NCBI GenBank assembly: GCA_043810615.1
Contig: JBDROA010000015.1
Span: forward strand, 1-15,768
Length of the DNA stretch: 15,768 nt
From: VGBK01 sp043810615
GTDB taxonomy: Bacteria; Actinomycetota; Acidimicrobiia; Spongiisociales; UBA11373
Reading direction: 5' to 3'
The notes under the pieces were generated by a model. It did no database searches. It saw only the letters and a list, made by a program, of their open reading frames with translations, and was not told the origin of the DNA. Shown here piece after piece: positions 6,482 to 14,064 of this stretch (the first letter of the stretch is position 1; each line of letters starts with the position of its first letter). Both the position numbers and the translations under genes were made by a program.

Positions 6482-8176
6482 CTACCCGGCAGGATTCAGC
6501 TCGGCGTAGCCGGCGATGCCGGCGTAGAACGAGTTGTTCTGCTGGGCGTTGACGGTGTTGGCGCCGTAGTTCCAGGCGTTCACGTAAGACCAGGCGGTCA
6601 CCGCCTCGCCGTTGTGGAAGGTCCACCCCGGCTTGAGGGTGATCGTCCAGGTCAGGCCGCCGTCGTCGGAAGCGATCGACTCGGCGTTGGCGAAGAACAT
6701 CTCGTTGTTCGACGGGTCGTACTGGACGAGCCCGGTGAACAGCGCCCGCAGCGCCTGGATCCCGTTGGACTCGTTGGAGTTGGTGGGGAACAGGTGCTCC
6801 GGCTCGGACAGCTGCACGGAGACCAGGCCGCCGTCGCTGGTGATCTTGGTTACCCCGAGGTCGCTGTACGAGTCGTAGTAGACGCTGCCGATGCCTTCGG
6901 TGTAGACGAACTGGTTGGTCCGGAACCACACCGGGGCGATGGGCACGTCGGCGCAGAGGACGTCCTCGGCCTGCTGGTAGAACGGGATCCCGTCGGCCAG
7001 GTCGCTCGAGGCCGCTACCGCCGACTTGCCCTGCGCGATCAGTCCGTCGAACGCCGGGTTGTCGTACCAGGTGTTGTTCGAACCGATCGGCGGGAGGTTG
7101 TACGAGGCGTACAACGGCTCCAGGAAGTTCAGCGGGGATGGGTAGTCCTGCCCCCAACCGAGGCGGAACGGCCCGGTGGCGCCCTGCGCGTCGAGGAGGG
7201 GGTTGTACTCCGAGAACTCCATGCTCTCGAAGGTGATGTCTTCGATGCCCAGGGTGTTGCGCCACATGTTGGCCGCGGCCTCGACCCACTCCTCGTGGCC
7301 GCCGCCGGTGTTGAACCACACGATCAGCGAGTCGGGGTGGTCGATGGAGTCCCAGAGGGCCCGGGCCTCATCGGGGTTGTAGTCCCAGTTGTCGCAAACG
7401 TGCGCCCGGGCTCCCTGGAAGATGGGCGGGAGGGTCGAGAAGGCCGCCACGCGGGTGTTCTGATAGATCTGCTGAACGATCAGGTCCCGGTCGATGGCCA
7501 TCGACAACGCCCGCCGCACGTCCAGGTCCTGGTACCCGGGCAAGTACAGCGGGAACCCGAAGTAGGTGAACGAGGTCGACGACGACAGCCCGTAGCGATC
7601 GCCGAACTCAACCGCCGCGGTGGCGATCTGGTCGGTGGGCAGGGCCGGACCCAGGACGTCCAGGTTGCCCGCCCGCACCTCGTTGTAGGCCGTGTTGAGG
7701 TCGTCGATGATCGTCCACTCGAGTCGCTCGATCTGGGCGGGGTCGGGGCCGGCATAGGCCTCGAACCGCTTCATCGGGACGACGACGTCGTGCTCCCAGG
7801 CGCCGTCCATCATGAACGGGCCGTTGCCGATGGGGCTCTCCTCATAAGCCGCCGGGTCGTCGAAGGCGACCTTCGGCAGCGGGAAGTAGGCCGCATAGGC
7901 CAGCTTCAGGGGGAACTCCGGGTCGGCCTCGGCCATCTGCACCGTGAAGGTGAGATCGTCGACGACGCTGAGCCCGGTCAGCCCGGGTTCGATGACGAAC
8001 GGAGCGGTAGTGGTGGTCGTGTCGCCGGACGACGTGGTGGTCGTGCTCCCGGCGGCACCGGTGGTGGTGGTTGCGGCGGTCGTCGTGGCTTCCTCCGCCT
8101 CATCGCCGCAGGCCGCGGCGACGAAGGCGAGGATCACAGCCAGGACGAGCAGTCGCCGCAGGGCGTGTGCTCTCAA
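6482..8176 (-). CDS. oppA: Circularly permuted SBP family 5 peptide-binding lipoprotein (OppA type)
   Basis: A 564-residue extracytoplasmic binding protein for the OppBCDF importer. Residues 1-22 are a lipoprotein signal peptide with lipobox VAAAC and lipidated Cys23; a Thr-rich linker follows (about 31-58). The mature domain then starts in what is normally the middle of the family, GLTGLSVVDDLTFTVQMAEA (65-84), with SPIGNGPFMM at 114-123 and the SMAIDR helix at 225-230. It runs to the usual C-terminal strand near residue 446. It continues without a break into the usual family N-terminus: LVSVQLSEPEHLFPTNSNES (451-470), FTGLVQYDP (480-488), GWTFHNGEAVTAWSYVNAWN (517-536), ending in GYAELNPAG. 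All parts seem present once, in permuted order. TTG start with GGAGG six bases upstream. Confidence 0.88.
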   Translation of the reverse strand: MRAHALRRLLVLAVILAFVAAACGDEAEEATTTAATTTTGAAGSTTTTSSGDTTTTTAPFVIEPGLTGLSVVDDLTFTVQMAEADPEFPLKLAYAAYFPLPKVAFDDPAAYEESPIGNGPFMMDGAWEHDVVVPMKRFEAYAGPDPAQIERLEWTIIDDLNTAYNEVRAGNLDVLGPALPTDQIATAAVEFGDRYGLSSSTSFTYFGFPLYLPGYQDLDVRRALSMAIDRDLIVQQIYQNTRVAAFSTLPPIFQGARAHVCDNWDYNPDEARALWDSIDHPDSLIVWFNTGGGHEEWVEAAANMWRNTLGIEDITFESMEFSEYNPLLDAQGATGPFRLGWGQDYPSPLNFLEPLYASYNLPPIGSNNTWYDNPAFDGLIAQGKSAVAASSDLADGIPFYQQAEDVLCADVPIAPVWFRTNQFVYTEGIGSVYYDSYSDLGVTKITSDGGLVSVQLSEPEHLFPTNSNESNGIQALRALFTGLVQYDPSNNEMFFANAESIASDDGGLTWTITLKPGWTFHNGEAVTAWSYVNAWNYGANTVNAQQNNSFYAGIAGYAELNPAG

Positions 8177-8284
8177 CGTGTGCCTCCACTCTCACAGTCG
8201 GCCCCCCGGGCACGCCCCGGGGGCAATTGGGAACGTACGCCCCGGGGGATTTCCACTCCCTTTCCGCGGCGTTGACACCTGTAA
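8177..8284. promoter_or_regulatory. oppA upstream region with duplicated ACGCCCCGGGGG motif
   Basis: Upstream of the oppA start, ACGCCCCGGGGG occurs at 8212-8223 and again at 8237-8248, exactly 25 bases apart, each containing the palindrome CCCCGGGG. This spacing puts the copies roughly two helical turns apart and would suit a dimeric regulator. The ribosome site GGAGG is at 8183-8187 on the minus strand. I see no convincing -35/-10 pair for oppA. TTGACA at 8272-8277 is on the plus strand and has no -10 partner. Confidence 0.35.
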
Positions 8285-8815
8285 CGGCCCGGATGGGCCT
8301 TCGGTAGGCGGCCGGGCCGCCTGCGGTGCTGCCCTGCCCGCTTCACCGGGGGGCGCCGGGGCGTGGTCCACCGGGAGTGGACTCACGGGGAGGTGGATGC
8401 CGGGATCTACATCGTGGTCGCCGCCACCGACCCCATCTCGGAGGGGACCAGCTTCAGGGTGCTGCAGTGAAAGGCCAAGCCGCTCTACCCGGAGGCGTCC
8501 GGCGTGGTCACCCGGGAGATGGTGGGCGCCCGCTCCCCTCTGCCCGTCCACGGCGACGTGCGCCTCTTCGCCGACACCACCCGGCAGCCCGGAGCGTCGT
8601 TCGGATGGCCCCTCGGCGAGGGCGAGGTCGAGGGCGGAATCCTGTCGGTGGGTGAGGGGCCGGTCTCCCCGGACGGGATCCCCCTGAGCCGCGAGCAGAC
8701 CGCCGTGCTGCCGCCGGGGGGCAACGACCCGGGCCCTCGCCCCGGCCTCACCAGAAGGGGGGCGAGCCCTCCGGATCGCCTTCGGCCCCGGCTCCGCCCC
8801 GGTGACCCCAGCTGA
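8285..8815 (+). pseudogene. Degenerate plus-strand coding remnant with in-frame TGA
   Basis: From 8285 to 8815 one plus-strand frame is open except for TGA at 8468-8470. On both sides of it nearly every third codon position is G or C, and the peptide looks protein-like: EVDAGIYIVVAATDPISEG before and PEASGVVTREMVGARSPLP after. TGG to TGA would restore FRVLQWKAKPLYP. There is no convincing start or ribosome site, and the part before about 8355, after a G-rich run, does not look coding, so a 5' deletion or frameshift is likely. I do not recognise the family; a weak SAF-domain (CpaB-like) resemblance is not enough to name it. It converges on the luciferase-like gene that ends at 8834. Confidence 0.4.
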
Positions 8816-8833
8816 GGGTCGCGTGAGCCGCCC

Positions 8834-9715
8834 TCAGAGCTCGAGCAGGGCGGAGGCGATCCGCCGCAACTCCTCCCCGGGGAACCGGTCGGGCGGCCCG
8901 TTGAGCACCTGCACGCTCACGTGGTCGGCCCCGGCCGCAAGGTGGGCGGCGACCCGGGCCTGGATGGCGGAGACGTCGCCCCAGGCGATCACCGCGTCCA
9001 CCAGCGCATCGGAGCCGTCGCCGGCCACGTCGGCCTCGGTCCAGCCCAGCCGCAGCAGGTTCTTCCGGTAGTTCTCCAGCGCCAGGTAGTGGCGGGTGTG
9101 CCCCCGGGCGATCGCCCGGGCCTCGGCCGGGTCGGTGGCCAGCACCACACCCTGCTCCGGGGCGAGCAGGGGCCCGGCACCCAGTACGGCGCGGGCTAGA
9201 GCGGTGTGCTCCACCGGCACGAAGTAGGGGTGGGCCCCGCGGGTACGCTCTGCCGCCAATCTCAGCATGCGGGGCCCGAGCGCGGCCAGCACCACGGGCG
9301 GGCGCAGCGCAGGCTCCGGCCCCAGGTACGGCGCGGCCTCCATGGCGTCGAGGTACCCGGCCATGGTGGTGAAGGGCCGGCGATACTCGTGGCCCCGCCG
9401 GGCGGCAGTGGGCGCGTGCCCGACGCCGATGCCGAGAACGAAACGACCCGGGTAGGCCTCGGCCAGAGTCCGGGCGCCGTTGATCATGGCCACCGGATCT
9501 CGGGCCCAGATGTTGGCGATGCCACTGGCCACCACGACATCCGACCCTGCGGCGAGCAGCAGCGCCGCCTGGGCCATCGCCTCCTTGGCCAGGGTCTCCG
9601 GGTACCAGATGGCACGGAAACCCAGCGCCTCGATCCCCGCCACGGCCTCCCGCACCGCGGCGGCAGGCATGCGGCCAAGTTGCATCGTCCAGACCCCGAC
9701 CCGGCCCAGTTCCAT
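8834..9715 (-). CDS. LLM-class F420-dependent oxidoreductase
   Basis: A 293-residue luciferase-like monooxygenase fold protein of the actinobacterial subgroup usually annotated as probable F420-dependent oxidoreductase. Features: an N-terminal strand GRVGVWTM, the family helix-strand EALGFRAIWYPE (29-40), a substrate/cofactor strand near VVVASGIANIWARDP (60-74), and the hallmark PGRFVLGIGVGHAP (89-102). The C-terminal GADHVSVQVLNGP is the usual last TIM-barrel strand. Such enzymes use reduced F420 (or FMN in some) for hydride transfer; the substrate is unknown. The ATG at 9715 follows GGAGG with a five-base spacer. It lies 60 bases downstream of the FAH-family gene on the same strand, so cotranscription is likely. 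Confidence 0.88.
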   Translation of the reverse strand: MELGRVGVWTMQLGRMPAAAVREAVAGIEALGFRAIWYPETLAKEAMAQAALLLAAGSDVVVASGIANIWARDPVAMINGARTLAEAYPGRFVLGIGVGHAPTAARRGHEYRRPFTTMAGYLDAMEAAPYLGPEPALRPPVVLAALGPRMLRLAAERTRGAHPYFVPVEHTALARAVLGAGPLLAPEQGVVLATDPAEARAIARGHTRHYLALENYRKNLLRLGWTEADVAGDGSDALVDAVIAWGDVSAIQARVAAHLAAGADHVSVQVLNGPPDRFPGEELRRIASALLEL

Positions 9716-9775
9716 TGATGCCTCCGTTCTGGGATCGATCAGGCTACCCGGCCCCGCCGCTTCGGCGCCCGGCGC

Positions 9776-10654
9776 TCACACCACCGGGTTGGAGAGCGTG
9801 CCGATGCCATCCACCGTCACCTCCACCAGGTCCCCGGCTCGCAGGTAGCGCGGGGGGTCAAAGCCGAGGCCGGCACCGAGCGGGGTCCCGGTGGCGATGA
9901 TGTCGCCGGGCTCCAGGGTCATCACCCGGGACAGGGTGGAGATCAGGACGGGGACATCGAAGATGAGGTCGGCGATTGGGGCCTCCTGGCGCAGCTCCCC
10001 GTTCACCCAGGTGCGCAGCCGGGAGGCGCCGATGTCCGGCAATTCGTCGGCCGTGGTCAGGCAGGGCCCCATGGGGCAGAAGGTGTCGGGGCCCTTGCCC
10101 ACAAACCATTGCACGTGCCGCTTCTGCAGTTCGCGAGCGGTCACATCGTCGACGCTCGTGTAGCCGAAGACATGGTCGAGTGCTCGCTCCGGGCTCACTG
10201 CCTTGGCCCGGGCCCCTATGACGACGGCCAGCTCGCCCTCGTAGTCGGTGGTGCCCGATGGATCGTTGGAGGTGTCGATGGCTTCACCGGGACCAATCAC
10301 CGAGGTCGGGGGTTTGGTGAAGAACACGGGATGGTCCGGGAGCATCTGCCGTTCCGAGGCGTCGAACCCCGACCGGGAGAACTCCGCAGCGTGCTCGCGG
10401 TAGTTGCGCCCCACCGCGATGACGTTCTTCGCCGGCCGTGGAATTGGTGCCATCAGCCGCACCGTGCCGAGCGGCAGCCGCAGCGCGCCGTCGAGCGCCG
10501 CCCCCACCCGCGTCAGCCCGCCGATGCCCAGGCCGATGAGCCCCACCATGTCGGTGGGCAGGCCGGCGTCGGCCTCACAGACGTCGGCCACCTCGTGCCC
10601 CACAAGGACACCGATGCGAACACGGCCGAGGTGCTCGAGGGTGATCAGTTGCAT
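9776..10654 (-). CDS. Fumarylacetoacetate hydrolase (FAH) family protein, first copy
   Basis: A 292-residue FAH-superfamily enzyme. The mobile-lid dyad is visible in GRNYREHAAE (His88, Glu91). The divalent-metal ligands are Glu139 and Glu141 in DYEGELAVVIG and Asp170 in DDVTARELQ, and the conserved oxyanion region is GKGPDTFCPMGP (186-197). The strand GDIIATGTPLG (250-260) is also diagnostic. Family members hydrolyse or decarboxylate beta-diketo or 2-oxo acids (acylpyruvases, oxaloacetate decarboxylases, isomerase/decarboxylases of aromatic breakdown); the exact reaction is not predictable. ATG 10654 has only a weak purine-rich ribosome site. It is divergent from the GntR regulator and followed by the luciferase-like gene after 60 bases. 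Confidence 0.9.
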   Translation of the reverse strand: MQLITLEHLGRVRIGVLVGHEVADVCEADAGLPTDMVGLIGLGIGGLTRVGAALDGALRLPLGTVRLMAPIPRPAKNVIAVGRNYREHAAEFSRSGFDASERQMLPDHPVFFTKPPTSVIGPGEAIDTSNDPSGTTDYEGELAVVIGARAKAVSPERALDHVFGYTSVDDVTARELQKRHVQWFVGKGPDTFCPMGPCLTTADELPDIGASRLRTWVNGELRQEAPIADLIFDVPVLISTLSRVMTLEPGDIIATGTPLGAGLGFDPPRYLRAGDLVEVTVDGIGTLSNPVV

Positions 10655-10888
10655 GCTCTCACCCTATTCGCCTCGGGGGCGCGCGCCCGGCGATGCCGGC
10701 GACAGTCCGCGAGGCCCGCGCCTGGGGTTCGCCCGGGCGCGCCCGCCCGCCGGCGCCGCAGAGGCCCGAGGCGCCGCGGGGTGGACCGTCGGGAGCCCGG
10801 CAATCGCGGTGGTAGATTTGCGGCGATTCTGGGGCGACGGGACCGGGGTCCGAAACCCGCCGGGTCGCTGCCGAAGAAGGGAACGAAA
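10655..10888. promoter_or_regulatory. Divergent intergenic region between FAH gene and gntR
   Basis: This 234-base region must hold the promoters of the FAH-luciferase-like pair and the GntR regulator. A perfect 6-bp inverted repeat, AATCGC (10802-10807) and GCGATT (10823-10828), spans 27 bases around GGTGGTAGATTTGCG and is the best operator candidate. It is wider than the usual FadR-type site (TGGTnnnACCA), which I did not find. The portion at 10675-10790 is extremely GC-rich with no clear promoter elements. Confidence 0.3.
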
Positions 10889-11578
10889 CTGTCTGAGATC
10901 AGTGCTTACCCCACCCCCATCCAACCGCGGCCACGAGTCTCCCGCACCGCCCAGGAGATCATCGTCGAGCGTCTCAGGAGCAGGGTCCTGTCGGGCGACC
11001 TGCAGCCCGGCGCCCGGATCCTCCAGGCCGAGATCGCGGTGCAGATGAACACCTCCACCACGCCGGTGCGCGAGGCGCTGTGGGAATTGGCCGGCGCCGG
11101 ACTCCTCGACGTGGACCCTCATCGCGGCGTCATCGTGCACGTCCCGACGCGAGCCGAACTCGTCGACATCTACGAACTGCGGCTGCTCCTCGAGCCTTTG
11201 GCGATTTCGGCTGCCGTCGACAACATCACCGAAGACGAGCTGCGCCGGGCCGAGCAGATCACCCAACGTATGCGTGCTGCCGACCTGGGTCAAGTGGTGC
11301 TCGCCAACGCCGAGTTCCACGAGCTTCTGGCGGCAGCGTCCCGGCGCCCTCACCTGATCGAGATCCTCACCAGGCTGAACAACGTCGCCATGATCTACGT
11401 CGTGTCCAACCTCTACCGGGTGCCGGGCCGGGTGCAGATCGCCATAGATGAGCACCAGGAGCTCATCGCGGCCTGCCGGCAGCACGACAAAGAGCGCGCC
11501 GTGAGCCTGATCGCCACCCACCTTCAGGCAAGCCTCACCCTCTGGCAGGAGTCGTTCGCCCGGCAGGAGCGAACGTAG
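10889..11578 (+). CDS. GntR-family transcriptional regulator, FadR subfamily (FCD domain)
   Basis: A 229-residue regulator if translation starts at CTG 10889, which has AAGAAGGGA seven bases upstream. No ATG, GTG or TTG lies in a sensible position; an in-frame GTG about 100 bases upstream would add unrelated sequence. The winged helix covers about 17-85: TAQEIIVERLRSRVLSGDLQ PGARI, then STTPVREALWELAGAGLL (56-73) as recognition helix and GVIVHVP as wing. The FCD ligand-binding domain (about 90-220) has the metal set Asn140, His144, His189, His211, with Asn where family members usually have Asp. FadR-type regulators sense organic acids and usually repress neighbouring catabolic genes. It diverges from the FAH-luciferase-like pair and converges on the RraA-like gene, so control of either or both operons is plausible. 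Confidence 0.85.
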   Translation: MSEISAYPTPIQPRPRVSRTAQEIIVERLRSRVLSGDLQPGARILQAEIAVQMNTSTTPVREALWELAGAGLLDVDPHRGVIVHVPTRAELVDIYELRLLLEPLAISAAVDNITEDELRRAEQITQRMRAADLGQVVLANAEFHELLAAASRRPHLIEILTRLNNVAMIYVVSNLYRVPGRVQIAIDEHQELIAACRQHDKERAVSLIATHLQASLTLWQESFARQERT

Positions 11579-11657
11579 CGGCTCCCGGCGGCGCCGACGG
11601 CTCCTCGAGCTTGTGGGACGCGCTCACGTGCGGAGGCCGCCGCGCCCGGCCCGCCGA

Positions 11658-12269
11658 TCACTGCAGGCCGAGGATCTCCGCCGAGCTCTCTCCCCCGCCG
11701 ATCCGCTCCAGCCACGACCGCTCGGTGGCGGTGATGCGCTCCACTGCGGCCAGGACCGCCGGAGCTTGCTCTGCCGGCACCGCGGTGACCCCGTCGGCAT
11801 CCCCCACAATCACGTCGCCGGCTCGCACCACGATCCCACCGCACTGGATCGTTCCTCCGTGCGACCCGCGGAAGCCCTTGTGGGGGCCTGCGGAGCAGGT
11901 CGCCCGGGCGAACAAAGTGAACCCCATCGCCGCGATCTCGTCCAGGTCCCGAACGGCCCCGTCGATCACGGCACCCACGACCCCGCGCGCCATCGCCGCC
12001 GCCGTGAGCACGCCGCCCCACACCGCCCGGGAGGTGAGGCCCTGGGCGTCGACCACCACGACTGATCCGGGCGCCGCTTCCACCAAAGCGCGATGGATGG
12101 AGGACGAATCGCCGGCGCCGGTGATCACGGTGTGGGCGGGGCCCACCAGCCTGTGCCCGCAGAGGCGCCGGATGCCCCCATCCATAGCCCCGACGCGCCC
12201 GATGGCGTCGGAAGCGGCCGCGCTGGGGATGCCGGCCCAGGGGCCGGGATCGAACACGATGTCGCTCAT
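11658..12269 (-). CDS. RraA-like protein (HMG/CHA aldolase or demethylmenaquinone methyltransferase-like fold)
   Basis: A 203-residue RraA-family protein. The hallmark WGGVLTAAAMARGVVGAVID (84-103) leads into GAVRD (104-108), whose Arg107 and Asp108 match the pyruvate- and metal-binding residues of class II 4-hydroxy-4-methyl-2-oxoglutarate/4-carboxy-4-hydroxy-2-oxoadipate aldolases. GDVIVGDADGVTAVP (151-165) is the other conserved block. Despite the family name, such proteins beside catabolic genes are more likely lyases than RNase E regulators or methyltransferases. ATG 12269 follows GGAGGG with a four-base gap and overlaps the stop of the preceding dehydrogenase by ATGA, so the genes are coupled. 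It is the last gene of the minus-strand operon. Confidence 0.87.
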   Translation of the reverse strand: MSDIVFDPGPWAGIPSAAASDAIGRVGAMDGGIRRLCGHRLVGPAHTVITGAGDSSSIHRALVEAAPGSVVVVDAQGLTSRAVWGGVLTAAAMARGVVGAVIDGAVRDLDEIAAMGFTLFARATCSAGPHKGFRGSHGGTIQCGGIVVRAGDVIVGDADGVTAVPAEQAPAVLAAVERITATERSWLERIGGGESSAEILGLQ

Positions 12270-13111
12270 GAGACCCTCCGGCTCCTGACTGTGGCCCCCA
12301 GGCAGGCGACATCGAGGTCGGAGAAACCCAGGGCGAGCCCGCCACGGGTGAGCTCTCGCACGGCGGTCATGACCTCGGCAGGGCCGAACTCGCCGACCAC
12401 CAACTCCATGTCCTTGGCCGCCTGGCGCAGCGAGAAGCCGCCTGCCGCCGCGGAGCCGGCCATGGTCTGCGCTCTGGCCGCGGCCAGCGGGGAGATGCGC
12501 TCGATGACCGAGGCGAAGGTGGCGACGTCCAGGCCCGGCTCTTGCGCCGACAGCCAGGAGACGCTCTCGGCGGCGGCCGCGATCACCGACACCAGCAGGC
12601 CGTTCACCGCCAGTTTCGCCGCCGACCCGCTCCCCACCGGCCCAAACACGACCGTCCGGGTGGAGATCGCCTCGAACAGAGGCTGGTAGCGGTCGAAGAG
12701 GGCCTGATCGCCACCGCCCAGGATCACGAGCTCCCTCTTCTCGGCAGGCTTCACCGAGCCGCTGACCGGCGCGTCGAGGAGCGTCAGGCCGGCCTCCTCG
12801 ATGCGGCCCGCGATCCGTCTGATCGCCGCAGGGCCGATGGTGGAGCACTGGATCACGGTGGCCCCGGGCCGGGCTGCCTCTACCCACCCGAGCGGGCCGA
12901 AGAGCACCTCCTCCACGGCGGCGGCGTCGCTGACCATCAAAAAGACCACGTCGGCCGCCTCGGCCAACTGCGCCGGGGACTCGACGAGGCCGACCCCCTC
13001 GGGTGCCTCTGCCGGCGATCGGTTCCAGGCGAGCACCCGGTTCCCGGTTGCTGCCAGGTTCCGGGCCATAGGGCGTCCCATCGCTCCCAGACCTATGAAT
13101 CCCACATCCAT
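12266..13111 (-). CDS. NAD(P)-dependent beta-hydroxyacid dehydrogenase (3-hydroxyisobutyrate dehydrogenase family)
   Basis: A 281-residue oxidoreductase. The N-terminal Rossmann motif is GFIGLGAMGRPMARNL (4-19), the substrate-binding segment is DAPVSGSVKPAEKRELVILG (113-132), and the catalytic lysine is Lys166 in GSGSAAKLAVNGLL, with Asn170 four residues on. The C-terminal helical domain has the typical AAKDMELV stretch. Members oxidise beta-hydroxy acids or reduce semialdehydes such as tartronate semialdehyde; which is used here is unclear. ATG 13111 has an excellent AAGGAGG six bases upstream; a longer in-frame reading to 13255 lacks homology. It ends with a four-base overlap into the RraA-like gene and follows the second FAH gene after 86 bases, a gap containing two direct GGCCCCGGGCC repeats (13163-13173, 13187-13197). 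Confidence 0.9.
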   Translation of the reverse strand: MDVGFIGLGAMGRPMARNLAATGNRVLAWNRSPAEAPEGVGLVESPAQLAEAADVVFLMVSDAAAVEEVLFGPLGWVEAARPGATVIQCSTIGPAAIRRIAGRIEEAGLTLLDAPVSGSVKPAEKRELVILGGGDQALFDRYQPLFEAISTRTVVFGPVGSGSAAKLAVNGLLVSVIAAAAESVSWLSAQEPGLDVATFASVIERISPLAAARAQTMAGSAAAGGFSLRQAAKDMELVVGEFGPAEVMTAVRELTRGGLALGFSDLDVACLGATVRSRRVS

Positions 13112-13197
13112 GACAAGCCTCCTTCGTTCGAAGTCCGGGGGACGCGGCCAGGCGGCCGCCCGGGCCCCGGGCCAGTCGGCCACCGTGGCCCCGGGCC

Positions 13198-14046
13198 TCA
13201 GGCGCCCGGGCCCACGATCCGGTTGCGCAGCGTGCCCAGGCCTTCGACCTCGCACTCGACGACATCGCCCGGGACCAGGTACCGGGGCGGCTTCATGGCG
13301 AAACCCACCCCGTGTGGCGTGCCGGTCATGATCACATCTCCCGGCTCGAAGGTCATGCCCCTGGCCAGGAAATGGATCAGATGGGCGATCGAGAAGTGCA
13401 TCTCGGCCGTGGACGAATCCTGGCGGGTCTCCCCGTTCACCCTGGTGCGAATCCGCAGCGCCTGGGGGTTCGGCACCTCGTCCGCCGTGGTGATCCAGGG
13501 TCCCAGGGGACAGAACGTGTCGAAGCTCTTCGAGCGATCCAACTGGCCGTCGATCTTCTGGGCGTCCCGAGCCGAGACGTCGTTGCCCACCAGGTACCCG
13601 AAGACCGCGCCGAGAGCATCGGCCTCGGACACGTACTTGGTGCGTCTGCCGATGACGGCCACCAACTCGGCCTCGTAGTCGGCCTGGTGAGTGAGCCGTT
13701 CGTCCACGACGACATCGTCGTAGGGGCCGGCGACGCTGGAGCTGAACTTGCCGAAGATGCGGGGGGTCGTCGGCGGTTCCTGGCCGGTCTCTCGCATGTG
13801 GTCGGCGTAGTTCAGCCCGACCGCGATCACCTTCCCGGGGGAGACGATGGGAGTGAGGAACTCCGGGTCGGCGACGCCTCCCCGCAGCGTGCCGCCGGCA
13901 ACACCCGACAGGGCTCCGGTGGCGGCCACCACGTCGGCGGTGGTCGCCGCCGCGATACCTAGAGACCCGAGGGTGACCCAGGAACCGTCTCCGCCCTGGA
14001 CCGCGAACTCCGGCCCTGAGGGCCCAACGATTCGACCGATTCTCAC
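13198..14046 (-). CDS. Fumarylacetoacetate hydrolase (FAH) family protein, second copy
   Basis: A 282-residue FAH-superfamily enzyme only distantly similar to the one at 9776-10654. The lid dyad is His83/Glu86 in GLNYADHMRE. Metal ligands are Glu125 and Glu127 in DYEAELVAVIG and Asp156 in NDVSARDAQ; SFDTFCPLGPWITTADEV (174-191) and GDVIMTGTPHGVG (236-248) complete the signature. This subtype (NDVSARD, SKSFDTFCPLGP) resembles the 2-hydroxyhepta-2,4-diene-1,7-dioate isomerase/decarboxylase-like group, but activity cannot be assigned. GTG 14046 is preceded by GGAGGGG with an eight-base spacer. It lies 18 bases after the permease gene and 86 bases before the dehydrogenase gene on the same strand. 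Confidence 0.9.
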   Translation of the reverse strand: MRIGRIVGPSGPEFAVQGGDGSWVTLGSLGIAAATTADVVAATGALSGVAGGTLRGGVADPEFLTPIVSPGKVIAVGLNYADHMRETGQEPPTTPRIFGKFSSSVAGPYDDVVVDERLTHQADYEAELVAVIGRRTKYVSEADALGAVFGYLVGNDVSARDAQKIDGQLDRSKSFDTFCPLGPWITTADEVPNPQALRIRTRVNGETRQDSSTAEMHFSIAHLIHFLARGMTFEPGDVIMTGTPHGVGFAMKPPRYLVPGDVVECEVEGLGTLRNRIVGPGA

Positions 14047-14064
14047 AGTTGCGTCCCCTCCGGC

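Noticed and set aside
6482..8176. The unusual OppA as a simple truncated or frameshifted pseudogene
   Set aside because: The frame is intact for 564 residues with signal peptide and ribosome site, and all family blocks are present once, only in changed order.
8272..8300. TTGACA at 8272-8277 as a plus-strand promoter for the degenerate gene
   Set aside because: No -10-like sequence occurs at the proper spacing, and the downstream coding remnant lacks a start.
8468..8470. In-frame TGA as a selenocysteine codon
   Set aside because: No selenoprotein family, no sensible context around the codon and no evident stem-loop; a TGG to TGA mutation is simpler.
13163..13197. Two GGCCCCGGGCC copies between the second FAH gene and the dehydrogenase as a terminator
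   Set aside because: There is no T-run and the genes are codirectional with strong ribosome sites; GC-rich repeats like this arise easily in this genome.
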